A stretch of DNA of 9,068 nucleotides from Pseudomonadota bacterium (GCA_023390055.1 JAEWDP010000042.1:1-9068), one strand, 5' to 3'; shown: positions 1 to 6,248, counted from the first letter of the stretch. A program made the numbers and translations. Notes: generated by a model not told the origin, from the sequence alone.

Positions 1-217
1 GGTTCAGTCCGGTACCAAATCCAAGCTCGCCAATGCGAAATTCTTCGGCTTCTTCCCACCGCCCAGGCAATCCGTTACCGGCCAGAAACACATGCCCGCA
101 TTCGAGCCTGCCATCGCTGCGACAATAAAAATGATCGCCAAAATGCTGGGAGTAGGGCATATCGCCCTCATGCCATTCGAGGCCCGTTTCGTCGTTTCCG
201 GAAAACTTCTTGGTCAT
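1..217 (-). CDS. mnmD: tRNA 5-methylaminomethyl-(2-thio)uridine-34 methyltransferase, N-terminal part
   Basis: The reverse strand from the ATG at 217 reads without a stop to the window edge, giving the first 72 residues. The fragment has the family's start: an LEW...P.S..F motif at residues 13-26, then GHVFLAGNGLPGRW at 41-54, and the SAM-binding motif I, ELGFGTGLN, at 64-72. MnmD (the MnmC1 domain, DUF752 family) methylates the aminomethyl group at wobble uridine 34 of certain tRNAs, using S-adenosylmethionine. In E. coli this domain is fused to a FAD oxidase domain as MnmC; here it appears as a separate gene. It is divergent from a FAD oxidoreductase, and their start codons overlap. An upstream purine-rich AGGA lies about 17 bases before the ATG, inside the other gene, which is a poor distance for a ribosome binding site. 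The rest of the gene lies outside the window. Confidence 0.85.
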   Translation of the reverse strand, partial: MTKKFSGNDETGLEWHEGDMPYSQHFGDHFYCRSDGRLECGHVFLAGNGLPGRWEEAEEFRIGELGFGTGLN

Positions 218-1394
218 GAGCACAGCCGATAATCCTACCTCGCGAGATGGTCAATCGTCGTATCCGTCTGCTGACCTTGTGATTGTCGGTGGTGGCGTGA
301 TGGGCTTGTGGGCTGCAGTCAAGGCCGAGTATCTCGGGCTTTCAACCCTGCTGATCGACGCCGGGCGTCTCGGTGGGGGTGCAAGCGGAGGGCTTTTGGG
401 CTCGTTGATGCCGCATATCCCCGATCGATGGTCGGACAAGAAACAGTTTCAGTTTGATGCCCTGGTTTCACTCGAGGATGAAATCGAGCGTCTAGAAGGT
501 GAGACGGGGCTTTCAGCCGGCTATCATCGTTGTGGAAGACTGATTCCATTGCCGAAACCGCATTTGCGCGACATCGCGAACCGTCATGCGCGCGATGCAG
601 ATGAACATTGGTGCGTCCCTGGTCGGGACTTTAGCTGGAACGTGATCGACACGCCCCCGGACAAGGCCTGGCTCAGCGCCGATTTTACCGATGCGGGCCT
701 GGTCCATGAGACGTTGTCAGGACGGATTTCTCCCCGTTTGCTGATAACTGTTCTTGTTCAGCGCCTGAAGCATTCGAAATATGTGCAGGTGATCGAAAAC
801 GTTCCCGTTCAGGAGATTGATCCCAAGGCTTGCCGTCTCCGGTTTGCCGATGGTGCGTCCATGGCGTTCGGTCACTGTATCGTTGCCGCCGGACATCACG
901 CATTCGGTCTTCTGGAGCCGGTAGATGACGTCCAGTCACTGGGGCGGCCGGTCAAGGGCCAGGCTGCACTTTTGAAAGTGGATGTCGATCCCCTGCAACC
1001 GGTCGTTTTTCTCAACGGGCTCTATGTGGTACCGCATGGCGATGATCTTGTTGCAATCGGCAGCACCAGTGAGGATGAATTTTCCGATGCTGATAGCACC
1101 GATGAAAAGCTGGACGATGTCCTGGTGCGCGCTCGCGCACTTGTCCCTGCATTGCGCAATGCAGAGGTTGTCGAACGTTGGGCAGGTCTGCGGCCGAAGG
1201 CCATCGGGCGTGATCCCATGATTGGTCCTCATCCGCAGTATCCGGCGCTCGTGGCTTTGGCCGGGGGCTTCAAGGTCAGCTTCGGACTGGCACACAGGCT
1301 GGCCGATGGGGCTCTGGCTGCCGTGACAGGCGATAAGATGAAACTGCCGCCGTCGTTCCTGTTTGCTGAACATATCAATATAGCACGTGCGTGA
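216..1394 (+). CDS. FAD-dependent oxidoreductase, DAO family (possible MnmC2-like partner of MnmD)
   Basis: A 392-residue protein from the ATG at 216; a TTG at 210 would add two residues. A dinucleotide-binding strand begins at residue 20 and carries GGGVMG at 25-30, with the acidic end of beta-2 at D48 and GGASGG at 54-59. The C-terminal part has WAGLRP at 322-327, a GRDPMIG segment and a GGFKVSFGLA segment, as in D-amino-acid-oxidase/glycine-oxidase/MnmC C-terminal folds. These proteins oxidise C-N bonds of amino groups using FAD. No signal peptide is visible, so it is probably cytosolic. Its position head to head with mnmD suggests it may be the separate counterpart of the MnmC oxidase domain, which converts carboxymethylaminomethyl-uridine to aminomethyl-uridine in tRNA. 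That role is inference; a small-molecule amine or amino-acid oxidase is the main alternative. The puuE gene starts 84 bases downstream on the same strand, so co-transcription is possible. Confidence 0.8.
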   Translation: MSTADNPTSRDGQSSYPSADLVIVGGGVMGLWAAVKAEYLGLSTLLIDAGRLGGGASGGLLGSLMPHIPDRWSDKKQFQFDALVSLEDEIERLEGETGLSAGYHRCGRLIPLPKPHLRDIANRHARDADEHWCVPGRDFSWNVIDTPPDKAWLSADFTDAGLVHETLSGRISPRLLITVLVQRLKHSKYVQVIENVPVQEIDPKACRLRFADGASMAFGHCIVAAGHHAFGLLEPVDDVQSLGRPVKGQAALLKVDVDPLQPVVFLNGLYVVPHGDDLVAIGSTSEDEFSDADSTDEKLDDVLVRARALVPALRNAEVVERWAGLRPKAIGRDPMIGPHPQYPALVALAGGFKVSFGLAHRLADGALAAVTGDKMKLPPSFLFAEHINIARA

Positions 1395-1478
1395 TTGCGC
1401 CGGTCTGTTCCGCTTTGCATCTCGACAGGCAGGGAACGTCTGAGCTACCGTTAATATCACTTTCTTCCGGGTGATTTG

Positions 1479-2405
1479 ATGTCTTTGCAGGAATATCCAC
1501 GCAATCTGGTCGGTTACGGTCGTTTGACCCCTGACCCAAAATGGCCAGGCAATGCCTATGTGGCTGTGCAGTTTGTTATCAATTACGAGGAGGGAGCCGA
1601 AAGCTGCATCCTTGATGATGACCCCGCATCCGAGTGTCTGCTGTCGGAAATCGTCGGAGCGCAACCCTGGCCCGGCCAGCGGAACCTGAACATGGAATCG
1701 ATCTATGAGTACGGTTCACGTGCAGGTTTCTGGCGTCTGTGGCGTCTGTTCACCGAATTTGGGGTGCCGGTGACCGTCTATGGCGTAACGCTTGCGATGG
1801 CCCGCAATCGTGAAGCGGTTGCGGCCATGAAAGAAGCGGGGTGGGAAATTGCCAGTCACGGCTATCGCTGGCTGGAATACAAGGATTTTCCGGTTGAACG
1901 GGAGCGTGAGCATATTCTCGAGGCAGTTCGTCTGCACACGGAAATCACGGGTGAACGCCCCTTTGGACTTTACCAGGGCAAGCCATCCGGTAATACGCTG
2001 CGACTTGCGATGGAGGAGGGTGGCTTTGTCTATTCTTCCGACAGCTATGCTGATGATTTGCCATACTGGATTGCGGGGATCGACGGAAAGCCATTCCTGA
2101 TTGTCCCATATTCGCTGGAGACCAACGATATGCGTTTTGCCACCCCGCAAGGTTTCAATTGCGGCGACCAGTTTTTCACCTATCTGAAGGATACCTTCGA
2201 TGTTCTCTATCAGGAAGGTCGTGAAGGGGCGGCAAAGATGATGTCTGTCGGGCTTCACTGCCGTCTTGTCGGGCGTCCGGGACGCGCTGCTGCTTTGCGG
2301 CGCTTCATCGAATATGTGCTCTCCCACGACAGGACCTGGATCCCGCGGCGGATCGAAATTGCGCGCCATTGGCATGAACACCACAAGCCGACGAGCAGTC
2401 CATGA
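1479..2405 (+). CDS. puuE: Allantoinase PuuE (polysaccharide-deacetylase fold)
   Basis: A 308-residue protein, the usual PuuE length. It hydrolyses the hydantoin ring of allantoin to allantoate in ureide catabolism. PuuE belongs to the NodB/polysaccharide deacetylase superfamily, not to the metal-dependent DHOase-like allantoinases. Visible family segments are NYEEGAE at 35-41, EYGSRAGFWR at 77-86, SHGYRW at 126-131, SDSYADDLPYW at 187-197, ETNDMRF at 214-220 and GLHCRLVGRPGR at 258-269. I chose the ATG at 1479 because GGGTGA ends four bases before it; a TTG at 1476 would add one residue. The 3' end overlaps uraD in an ATGA, so the two are probably translationally coupled. The gene sits with uraD, allA and uraH, which fits its pathway place. 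Confidence 0.95.
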   Translation: MSLQEYPRNLVGYGRLTPDPKWPGNAYVAVQFVINYEEGAESCILDDDPASECLLSEIVGAQPWPGQRNLNMESIYEYGSRAGFWRLWRLFTEFGVPVTVYGVTLAMARNREAVAAMKEAGWEIASHGYRWLEYKDFPVEREREHILEAVRLHTEITGERPFGLYQGKPSGNTLRLAMEEGGFVYSSDSYADDLPYWIAGIDGKPFLIVPYSLETNDMRFATPQGFNCGDQFFTYLKDTFDVLYQEGREGAAKMMSVGLHCRLVGRPGRAAALRRFIEYVLSHDRTWIPRRIEIARHWHEHHKPTSSP

Positions 2406-2899
2406 CAGCGCGTGAGGATTTCATTACGCGCTTTGGTGGTGTGATCGAACATTCGGCCTTTCTTGCCGAACGTGCCTATGATCGCGGACTGGTATTTGTG
2501 CCATTGACGGCAAAAGGGGTCCTACAGGCGCTCGTTACGGTGTTCCGGGATGCGCAGCATGAGGAACGGCTCGGCGTATTGCGGGCGCATCCGGATCTTG
2601 CCGGCAGGCTGGCGATCGCCGGAGAACTGACGGAGGACAGTCGCAAGGAACAGGCCGGGGCGGGGCTCGATCGTCTCAATGCGCAAGAACACGCTCGCTT
2701 TAGCGAACTGAATACGGCATACACGGAAAAATTCGGTTTCCCCTTTATCATCGCGGTAAAGGGCCTGGACAAGAATGACATTCTGGCGGCTTTCGAGAAG
2801 CGTATTCACAATAGCGCTGAACAGGAATTTGAGACTGCAGCCGGTCAGGTTGAGCGAATTGCAGGACTTCGTCTGGCAGCGCTCCTGCCAGATGCATGA
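2402..2899 (+). CDS. uraD: 2-oxo-4-hydroxy-4-carboxy-5-ureidoimidazoline (OHCU) decarboxylase
   Basis: A 165-residue cytosolic protein of the UraD family. It removes CO2 from OHCU, the product of 5-hydroxyisourate hydrolysis, giving S-allantoin stereospecifically. Family marks are EHSAFLAERA at 16-25, the HPDLAGRLA segment with the catalytic-type His63, EQAGAGLDRLN at 83-93, and FGFPFIIAVKG at 111-121. The single-domain length is normal for bacterial UraD. The start overlaps the puuE stop as ATGA, which supports coupling within one operon. After the stop there are about 120 bases before allA. A separate internal promoter there is possible but not demonstrated. Confidence 0.95.
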   Translation: MTAREDFITRFGGVIEHSAFLAERAYDRGLVFVPLTAKGVLQALVTVFRDAQHEERLGVLRAHPDLAGRLAIAGELTEDSRKEQAGAGLDRLNAQEHARFSELNTAYTEKFGFPFIIAVKGLDKNDILAAFEKRIHNSAEQEFETAAGQVERIAGLRLAALLPDA

Positions 2900-3009
2900 G
2901 TGGGCCCGCTTGTTCCTATGCTGCCGCGACTAATAGGGTATCAAAATCGGTGATGTCGCCACTCAGGTTCAGGACACTCACTTGAGGCTTCGTTCTAGAT
3001 CAAGGTTAT

Positions 3010-3014
3010 GAAGG
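3010..3014 (+). promoter_or_regulatory. Ribosome binding site deciding the allA start
   Basis: GAAGG stands nine bases before the ATG at 3024 but only three bases before the in-frame ATG at 3018. The spacing favours 3024 as the main start of allA, so the protein would begin MSRILPV rather than MTMSRIL. Confidence 0.5.
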
Positions 3015-3023
3015 TGCATGACG

Positions 3024-3518
3024 ATGTCGCGAATACTTCCTGTTCACCCGCTGACCCGTGAGGCCTTTGCGCCCTATGGTGATGTGATCGGGACCGATCC
3101 TTCTACCATGCGGCTTATCAATGACGGTACGACGGAGAGATTCCACAGGCTTGCTCTCATCGAAGCCGAAGGTGATGGGGCCATCATCAGTATTTTCCGT
3201 GGTCAGCCAAGGTCTTTTCCTTACAAACTCGGTATGATGGAGCGGCATCCGCAGGGCAGCCAGAGTTTTTTTCCGCTTTCCAACCGGCCGTTTCTTGTCG
3301 CTGTCTCTGACAATCTCGGTGGTGAGCCAGGTGTGCCAAAAGTTTTTCTTGTGCCCGGTGACCAAGGTGTCAATTACCGACGTCATATCTGGCATCATCC
3401 CTTGATGGCGCTGGGAGATGCATGCGATTTTCTGGTGGTTGATCGCGACCGGCCCGAGAGCAATCTTGAAGAATATGTCTTTGACACGCCCTACAGCATT
3501 ACGGAGCCAATGCCATGA
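3024..3518 (+). CDS. allA: Ureidoglycolate lyase (ureidoglycolate hydrolase family AllA)
   Basis: A 164-residue protein (166 if the ATG at 3018 is used), matching AllA length. It splits S-ureidoglycolate into glyoxylate and urea, the last carbon-releasing step of the ureide route. The cupin-like family shows HPLTREAFAPYGDVI at 8-22, MMERHPQGSQSFFPL at 71-85, and GVNYRRHIWHHPLMAL at 115-130 with the clustered histidines typical of the family, followed by DFLVVDR at 135-141 and the NLEE end motif at 147-150. The stop overlaps the uraH start as ATGA. No allantoicase or allantoate amidohydrolase is present in the window, so its substrate must come from an enzyme encoded elsewhere. A run of seven T at 3266-3272 lies in the coding sequence, with the frame intact. 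Confidence 0.93.
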   Translation: MSRILPVHPLTREAFAPYGDVIGTDPSTMRLINDGTTERFHRLALIEAEGDGAIISIFRGQPRSFPYKLGMMERHPQGSQSFFPLSNRPFLVAVSDNLGGEPGVPKVFLVPGDQGVNYRRHIWHHPLMALGDACDFLVVDRDRPESNLEEYVFDTPYSITEPMP

Positions 3519-3871
3519 CAGGCCTGACAACCCACGTCCTCGATACAGCGCGCGGAGTTCCTGCAAAGGGTCTGAAGATCGACCTTTACCGTATCTTGGA
3601 CGAGGGACGCGAGAAACTGAAAAGCGTCGAGACGAATGCGGATGGCCGTATTAGTGGAGGCCCTATCCTCGATGGTGACGCCTTCATCGCCGGCGAATAC
3701 GAACTTGTTTTCCACGCAGGCGACTACCTTCGTAATTGCGGACAGACATTGCCGGAGCCAGCATTTCTTGATCTTATCCCGATCCGTTTCGGTATCGCCG
3801 ATAAGACGGCGCATTACCATGTGCCGCTTTTGCTTTCGCCTTTCGGTTATTCGACCTACCGGGGCAGTTGA
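3515..3871 (+). CDS. uraH: 5-hydroxyisourate hydrolase (transthyretin-like)
   Basis: A 118-residue protein of the transthyretin-related family, which hydrolyses 5-hydroxyisourate to OHCU just before UraD. The N-terminal LTTHVLDTARGVPA carries the active-site-type His7. Arg91 lies in the IPIRF segment, and AHYHVPLLLSPFGYSTYRGS closes the protein at 99-118. The C-terminal YRGS tetrapeptide is the hallmark that separates these enzymes from vertebrate transthyretin. No signal peptide or peroxisomal-type extension is present, so it should be cytosolic. GGAG at 3504-3507 gives a ribosome binding site seven bases before the ATG. It is the last gene of the plus-strand purine run, and I see no strong terminator after it. 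Confidence 0.96.
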   Translation: MTGLTTHVLDTARGVPAKGLKIDLYRILDEGREKLKSVETNADGRISGGPILDGDAFIAGEYELVFHAGDYLRNCGQTLPEPAFLDLIPIRFGIADKTAHYHVPLLLSPFGYSTYRGS

Positions 3872-4060
3872 TCGCAGCTGCCGCAATCACCGATTCTCGC
3901 GATGATGCAGCAACCAATCAAGGTCTGGAAATGCTGCTGACGTCTGGACGTGGCGTTTTTACGCATAGCCCGGTCCAAAAATGCCGATATTGGCGACCTG
4001 AAACGGCCGAGAGAATTGACGAGAGCGCATTATTGGTGATGGGGCAGAGGCGAGAACGCT

Positions 4061-4082
4061 CTTTCGGAAACCTTTCGGAAAC
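4061..4082. repeat. Perfect 11-bp tandem repeat made of small palindromes, upstream of the nuclease-like gene
   Basis: CTTTCGGAAAC occurs twice end to end. Each copy holds TTTCGGAAA (4062-4070 and 4073-4081), which is symmetric about a central G (TTTC/GAAA). The two centres are 11 bases apart, roughly one helical turn, and the pair ends 43 bases before the ATG at 4126. An operator function is inference. The surrounding 3872-4125 stretch has no gene I can support. It also contains a 6-bp inverted pair, AGAGCG at 4022-4027 and CGCTCT at 4057-4062. Confidence 0.5.
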
Positions 4083-4125
4083 CATCATCGCAGCATAATC
4101 CGCCGCAGTTCGATGCGAGGATGAA

Positions 4126-5001
4126 ATGGCCGCTACGAGACGGAAACCCCAGCGCAAAAGTGGTGCACGCAAGAAGCGGCCCGCACGCCGCAACAGCGGC
4201 TCTACGTGGGCATGGGGTGCAGCACTGGTCGCAATCGTCACAGGTATTGCGACCTATGATAATTTTGCTGATGTGCGTAGCTTCACAGGTACTTTGATAG
4301 GTTCAGGTGAACAGAACGTTGCTGCCAGCAATACGGCGTCCACAAATCACCAGGTGCCGACGGTTGCTCCTGAAAGGTCGCGTTCGCGACAAAACCTAAC
4401 GCCGCCAGAGACAGTACCGTCGCGTGACTTCGAAGCAAAACGCAAATCCAAGCCCCAGAACCACGAGGAAATACGGACCGCGGCAATTTCCCCACCTGTG
4501 CCACTTGGGAGACCGGCGGCGACGGAAAGGTCCCAGGCGTTACCTGCAGTCATGGTCCCGCCGGAGCCAGTCGGCGGCCAAGGAGAACGAAACGCGCGAA
4601 CGACAACGCCTGTGGCTGTCAAACCCGATTTATCCGTGGTCCAAAATGGGTCATACAGGGCGAAGTTCTATCTGTGCGGTACGGCCAAGCAGGATGACTG
4701 TGTCGTCGCGGCAGATACCTTCATCCTGAAGGGGCAGAAGATCAGGATTGCAGGGATTGAAGTGCCGGATATCAAGAAGCCGCGCTGTGAGGCGGAGCGG
4801 ATCAAGGCAAGTGATGCGAAGCTTCGCGTGCGGGCCTTTCTCGATTCGGGCCCGTTCGAGGTGGTCTCAGTCAATGCAGGTGACGCAGACAGCAGCGGCC
4901 AGAAAATTCGCGGCGTCATCCGCAATGGTGTTTCGCTATCGGATGTTCTTGTGCGAGACGGCCTTGCCAGAAGACCTGGTACAACTGGCGGCTGGTGCTA
5001 A
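4126..5001 (+). CDS. Membrane-anchored protein with C-terminal thermonuclease-like (SNase) domain
   Basis: A 291-residue protein with GAGG ending five bases before its ATG. A strongly basic N-terminus (residues 4-22) precedes one hydrophobic segment at about 28-44, then a Pro/Ser/Thr-rich, charged linker to about 170, then a compact domain at 174-291. The domain follows the staphylococcal-nuclease pattern: CVVAADTFIL at 192-201, KIRIAGIEVPD at 205-215, CEAERIKA at 221-228, GQKIRGVIRNG at 258-268, LVRDGLARR at 275-283, and a GGWC ending at 288-291. By alignment by eye, Arg207 matches nuclease Arg35. The acidic pair appears as Glu212 and Asp215 in place of Asp and Glu, and Gln259 stands where the second catalytic Arg (YGR motif) is expected. 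The domain may therefore be weakly active, or used for binding. It probably faces the periplasm from an inner-membrane anchor. Its substrate is unknown, and it has no obvious link to purine breakdown. Confidence 0.75.
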   Translation: MAATRRKPQRKSGARKKRPARRNSGSTWAWGAALVAIVTGIATYDNFADVRSFTGTLIGSGEQNVAASNTASTNHQVPTVAPERSRSRQNLTPPETVPSRDFEAKRKSKPQNHEEIRTAAISPPVPLGRPAATERSQALPAVMVPPEPVGGQGERNARTTTPVAVKPDLSVVQNGSYRAKFYLCGTAKQDDCVVAADTFILKGQKIRIAGIEVPDIKKPRCEAERIKASDAKLRVRAFLDSGPFEVVSVNAGDADSSGQKIRGVIRNGVSLSDVLVRDGLARRPGTTGGWC

Positions 5002-5146
5002 GTTCAAGAGAGTGTAAGACGGGTGGGACTATCCGCGGCGCGCTTGGCTTGTTTGTCGTAAACACGGACGAAACAAGACCCACGACCGCTGTCGAATGGA
5101 TGGCGGCAAATGATCCAGATTTGGTCATGATGCCGGTGTTGAGCAA

Positions 5147-5362
5147 TCAATTTCGGATCCGAGTGAACGCATCCGCACAGTCGCGGAGGAGAACCGTCTC
5201 GCCGTTCAGCCATGCATCGATTCCGCAATAGGCGATCGCTTCTGGAGCTTCCAGGCCAAAGAGCGACGAGGCAAGAGTCACGACCTGCTGCGTACCGGGA
5301 GACGGTGGGCCATCACACAGACAACATTCCTCGAAGACAGGATGACGGGGTTTTTCTGACAT
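5147..5362 (-). CDS. Small hypothetical protein with a cysteine cluster
   Basis: A 71-residue frame on the minus strand, in a stretch with no better gene on either strand. I do not recognise it. An AGGA about eight bases before the ATG gives a plausible ribosome binding site. The sequence looks protein-like: cysteines at 13, 14 and 16 (EECCLCDG), further cysteines at 46 and 62, and a central hydrophobic stretch around 27-46. A metal-binding or redox role is conceivable, but nothing more can be said. No signal peptide is seen. The plus-strand frame that overlaps it (5212-5571) is Arg/Leu/Ser-rich, as shadow frames are. No partner gene on the same strand is close by. It could also be chance coding. 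Confidence 0.4.
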   Translation of the reverse strand: MSEKPRHPVFEECCLCDGPPSPGTQQVVTLASSLFGLEAPEAIAYCGIDAWLNGETVLLRDCADAFTRIRN

Positions 5363-5634
5363 CGAACAATCCTGACTTACTCGCTTTCAAAGTTCACTTG
5401 CTTCAACCGGTTGCTGTTGCAACTGAGGTCATCGTGTCAGCTTCGCCATTTCCTCGCGCCCTGTGGATGCGCGGTAGTAGTCTCTTTCGATCTTTGCATT
5501 CGCAACTGACTTGGCAAAACGCATCAATGAGGCTGTTTCACGCCTGCAGCATCCGCCCCATAATTCTATGAGCAAAATAATAATGTCGGATATATCCGAT
5601 GGATTAATGATTAGCAAGATGGTGGCCATGTTTC
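5363..5634. other. Gene-poor, AT-richer leader between small ORF and XRE regulator
   Basis: I see no well-supported gene here. Base composition shifts towards A/T from about 5570 to 5620, unlike the neighbouring coding DNA, which suits a promoter region for the XRE gene. A 66-codon minus-strand frame (5629-5429) has an Ile/Leu-rich start and a basic tail, but no convincing ribosome binding site or family. The palindrome at 5586-5599 is listed separately. The adjoining stretch 5002-5146 also lacks a gene I can support. Confidence 0.4.
5586..5599. promoter_or_regulatory. Perfect 14-bp palindrome, candidate operator of the XRE regulator
   Basis: TCGGATATATCCGA is a perfect inverted repeat with no spacer. 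It ends 35 bases before the start codon of the XRE-type gene. Small XRE regulators commonly act as dimers on such palindromes and repress their own promoter. Binding here is inference from position and symmetry only. Confidence 0.45.
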
Positions 5635-5898
5635 ATGGACACTCGCTCCCGCATTGCTTGGAATCTGAGGCATATCAGATCAACTGAAAACATCACGCAG
5701 GAGAACCTCGCAGTTGATGCGGGCGTCGATCGAACCGTAATAAGCGACATAGAGCGTGGCCGTCATAATGCGTCCGTCGACCTCCTCGACCGTCTTGCGT
5801 CTGCGCTCTCGGTTGACGTTTCCACATTCTTCGTTTTGCCATCCCCAGACGAAACTCGACCTGAACCCTTGAAGGCCGGCCGCAAACCGAAGAGATAA
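5635..5898 (+). CDS. XRE-family helix-turn-helix transcriptional regulator
   Basis: An 87-residue cytosolic DNA-binding protein, essentially one Cro/C1-type domain. The helix-turn-helix is TQENLAVDAGVDRTVISDIERG at about 21-42 (Gln22 and the VDRTVISDIERG recognition helix are the diagnostic parts). It is followed by the usual LLDRLASALSV helix at 50-60, and a short Pro-rich, basic tail ends in KPKR. I chose the ATG at 5635 because GGTGG at 5621-5625 lies nine bases upstream; an overlapping ATG at 5628 is out of frame and closes quickly. The length and the absence of a ligand domain suggest a simple repressor. A perfect palindrome lies upstream. Its targets are unknown: neither the purine genes nor the nuclease-like gene is close enough in layout to claim control. 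Confidence 0.85.
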   Translation: MDTRSRIAWNLRHIRSTENITQENLAVDAGVDRTVISDIERGRHNASVDLLDRLASALSVDVSTFFVLPSPDETRPEPLKAGRKPKR

Positions 5899-6006
5899 TT
5901 GAGGTGGTAGTGCCACGATCGCTTCGAGCGAGCGGCCAGAAGCCGGAGAAGTCAATAGTGCCGCATTTTTCTCTCGAGCCACTTGATTGGCAAACGTACT
6001 CTAAGA

Positions 6007-6159
6007 ATGGGTTCCAGGCCTATCCTCGTCCGAACCCTTGTCGAACACCTTTCGGTCGATCTGGATGCCCAGCGTTATCGCATCGAACAGATACTCGATG
6101 CCTAGGGTTTCGTGCAGGTGCTTGAAGCTGCACGTATCGAGAACCGACTTTCAGTTTAG
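6007..6159 (+). pseudogene. Possible remnant of a small coding frame, interrupted by TAG
   Basis: From the ATG at 6007 a 32-codon frame reads with protein-like composition (for example LVEHLSVDLDAQRYRIEQIL), stops at a TAG at 6103-6105, and continues in the same frame with GFVQVLEAARIENRLSV to a second TAG at 6157-6159. The two parts look continuous in style, as if a glutamine, glutamate or tryptophan codon had become TAG. I recognise no family, and there is no clear ribosome binding site. It may equally be chance. Confidence 0.2.
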
Positions 6160-6222
6160 TCGCAGTTGTCCTACGCGGTGGAGCAACGCGTTTTTCTGAG
6201 AATTACAGGTCTCATGCAGTTG

Positions 6223-6248
6223 TGTCACGAAGGCTGGGATTCGTGACA
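6223..6248. terminator. Perfect 9-bp stem-loop 3' of the alpha-hydroxy-acid oxidase gene
   Basis: TGTCACGAA (6223-6231) and TTCGTGACA (6240-6248) are perfect inverted repeats with an 8-base loop. They lie 23 bases past the stop codon of the minus-strand oxidase gene. No T-run follows on the minus strand, so it is not a textbook intrinsic terminator. It could be a 3' mRNA-stabilising hairpin, a rho-assisted stop or a protein-binding palindrome. Confidence 0.4.

Noticed and set aside
936..1664. A 242-codon open frame on the minus strand, opposite the FAD gene and the start of puuE
   Set aside because: It is antisense to two well-supported genes, runs across the end of one and the start of the other, and has Arg/Gln/His-rich shadow composition with no recognisable domain.
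1716..2384. A 222-codon minus-strand frame opposite puuE
   Set aside because: It mirrors the allantoinase gene and has no motif or ribosome binding site of its own that I could support.
2900..2912. GC-rich near-palindrome just after the uraD stop as a terminator
   Set aside because: It has no loop and no T-run, so it does not form a plausible intrinsic terminator.
3868..4098. A 76-codon plus-strand frame starting with TTG over the uraH stop
   Set aside because: The start is weak, the sequence has no family I recognise, and it runs through the tandem palindromes. The opposing minus-strand frame (3918-4241) is equally unconvincing. A small gene cannot be excluded.
5212..5571. A 119-codon plus-strand frame
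   Set aside because: It is Arg/Leu/Ser-rich in shadow style and overlaps the better minus-strand candidate at 5147-5362.
5429..5629. A 66-codon minus-strand frame with a basic C-terminal tail
   Set aside because: The tail looks protein-like, but the start is Ile/Leu-rich over the AT-rich leader and palindrome, there is no clear ribosome binding site, and I recognise no family.
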